Shown here piece by piece: positions 22,807 through 23,298 of a DNA stretch of 23,298 nt. The stretch's first letter is position 1, and every line of letters begins with the position of its first letter. Both the position numbers and the translations under genes were made by a program. The notes below the pieces were generated by a model. It was given only the letters and a program-made list of their open reading frames with translations. It was not told the origin of the DNA and searched no databases. Origin of the DNA: Paulinella micropora (lineage: Eukaryota > Cercozoa > Imbricatea > Euglyphida > Paulinellidae); NCBI GenBank assembly GCA_019918135.1, contig WBZZ01003632.1, positions 70,001 through 93,298 on the forward strand. The letters are read 5' to 3'.

Positions 22807-22866
22807 CCGTGGGGGGGGGGGGGGGAAGAGGCTCTGCCCCCTGCCCGACCGGGGGAAAAGCAGCGC

Positions 22867-22989
22867 ATGGCCCCCTCCCCCCCAACGTGGGAGCACGAGT
22901 ACAAGAATATCAAGGACAAGCCGCTGGCTACTGCCGCGTCGATATTGCACGAGCTGCCGCCAGGAGAGGATTATTACGAAGAAGATTGA
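22867..22989 (+). CDS. Possible small protein (40 aa)
   Basis: ATG at 22867 in a fair context (GCGCATGG). The short product begins MAPSPPTWEHEY and ends in an acidic PPGEDYYEED. Codon use resembles the clear genes. The frame is open further left through the G tract, so this could be the last exon of a longer protein. No family recognised. Confidence 0.33.
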   Translation: MAPSPPTWEHEYKNIKDKPLATAASILHELPPGEDYYEED

Positions 22990-23038
22990 GAATCAGAGGA
23001 AGAGTAGACAACACGGTCCGGAAGCGGCCAAAAAAAAC

Positions 23039-23044
23039 TTTATT
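23039..23044 (-). terminator. Poly(A) signal AATAAA of the right-edge gene
   Basis: TTTATT on the plus strand reads AATAAA leftward, 6 bp past the stop codon at 23051. Confidence 0.6.
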
Positions 23045-23050
23045 ACGATC

Positions 23051-23298
23051 TCATTGTTTTTTTACTAAAACAAACTTCTTTTTACCCGTCTGCACACAGG
23101 CTCTGATTTCAGCTGTTTCTAAAATGAGTTCCCAACGACTAGGCCGAGCCCCGCCCTCGGGGCTGGCTTCTGGCTTGTCACGGCAGGAGCTGCCTGGTTG
23201 CTGGCCAACGCTTGGGGTTGTAGGAGTGTTTGTGCCAGCAGGGGCCGCATCTCCCGGCTCGGTTTGTTCTTCTTTCGTCGTACCGCAGTTTCTGCACG
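23051..23298 (-). CDS. 3' end of a leftward gene cut by the window edge (81 codons)
   Basis: An open frame runs from the right edge to a TGA at 23051 with no ATG inside it. It begins CRNCGTTKEEQTEPGD, a Cys-x2-Cys pair that may be half of a zinc-binding site, continues through a Pro/Gly/Ser/Thr-rich linker, and ends with a more ordered, basic segment (WELILETAEIRACVQTGKKK). AATAAA read leftward lies 6 bp past the stop (23039-23044), which supports a real gene end. The Cys pair resembles the start of a GATA-type finger, but the rest is off the window. Confidence 0.6.
   Translation of the reverse strand, partial: CRNCGTTKEEQTEPGDAAPAGTNTPTTPSVGQQPGSSCRDKPEASPEGGARPSRWELILETAEIRACVQTGKKKFVLVKKQ

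Overview
The window looks like DNA from a eukaryotic setting: a large DNA virus of a protist, an endogenised copy of one, or a compact protist chromosome. The supporting evidence is GC-rich, mostly intronless genes closely packed on both strands, AATAAA/ATTAAA signals just after several stop codons, one convincing short GT-AG intron, and families typical of such genomes (Sel1 repeats, F-box plus leucine-rich repeats, a MYND zinc finger, an HNH nuclease, a BRO-N/KilA-N-like protein). I see no viral hallmark gene (capsid, polymerase, packaging ATPase), no bacterial ribosome-binding sites or operons, and no tRNA or rRNA. The assignment to a giant virus is therefore inference.

Layout. Bases 1-1800 are AT-richer and hold roughly 45-50 copies of a dyad-symmetric 15-mer, TAGTG-N5-CACTA, including a long imperfect palindrome. 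From 2048 to 6851 there are four leftward genes: a possible F-box-like protein, a BRO-N/KilA-N-like coiled-coil protein, a possible small membrane protein and a helical protein with a TATA box. From 7229 to 9988 there is a rightward 919-residue SAM-like plus Sel1-repeat protein. From 10140 to 15720 there is an F-box/LRR locus: one nearly full gene (14243-15717, with one frameshift) and two truncated copies (about 10176-10484 and 13100-13232). An HNH nuclease gene, a 183-codon ORF and a spliced MYND-finger gene lie among them.

From 16440 to 18375 there is no credible gene. Two simple-sequence blocks in inverted orientation flank a 630-bp array of a second palindromic repeat (CCCAATG-N7-CATTGGG). 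A 435-residue protein of unknown function follows (18591-19898). Then come two MITE-like hairpin elements (20145-20540). Next is a secreted, membrane-anchored glycoprotein gene made of two homologous domains (20819-22568), whose frame is broken five times, always by one missing base. The right end has small uncertain ORFs and the 3' end of a leftward gene that runs off the window.

How the parts relate. The F-box-like, LRR and MYND products suggest host-protein targeting (ubiquitin adaptors, protein-protein contacts), Sel1 a scaffold, and BRO-like and HNH proteins DNA-directed roles. There is no operon-like logic. Almost every spacer carries long G or C homopolymers, whose exact lengths are unreliable in most sequencing methods, so frame calls near them should be treated with care.
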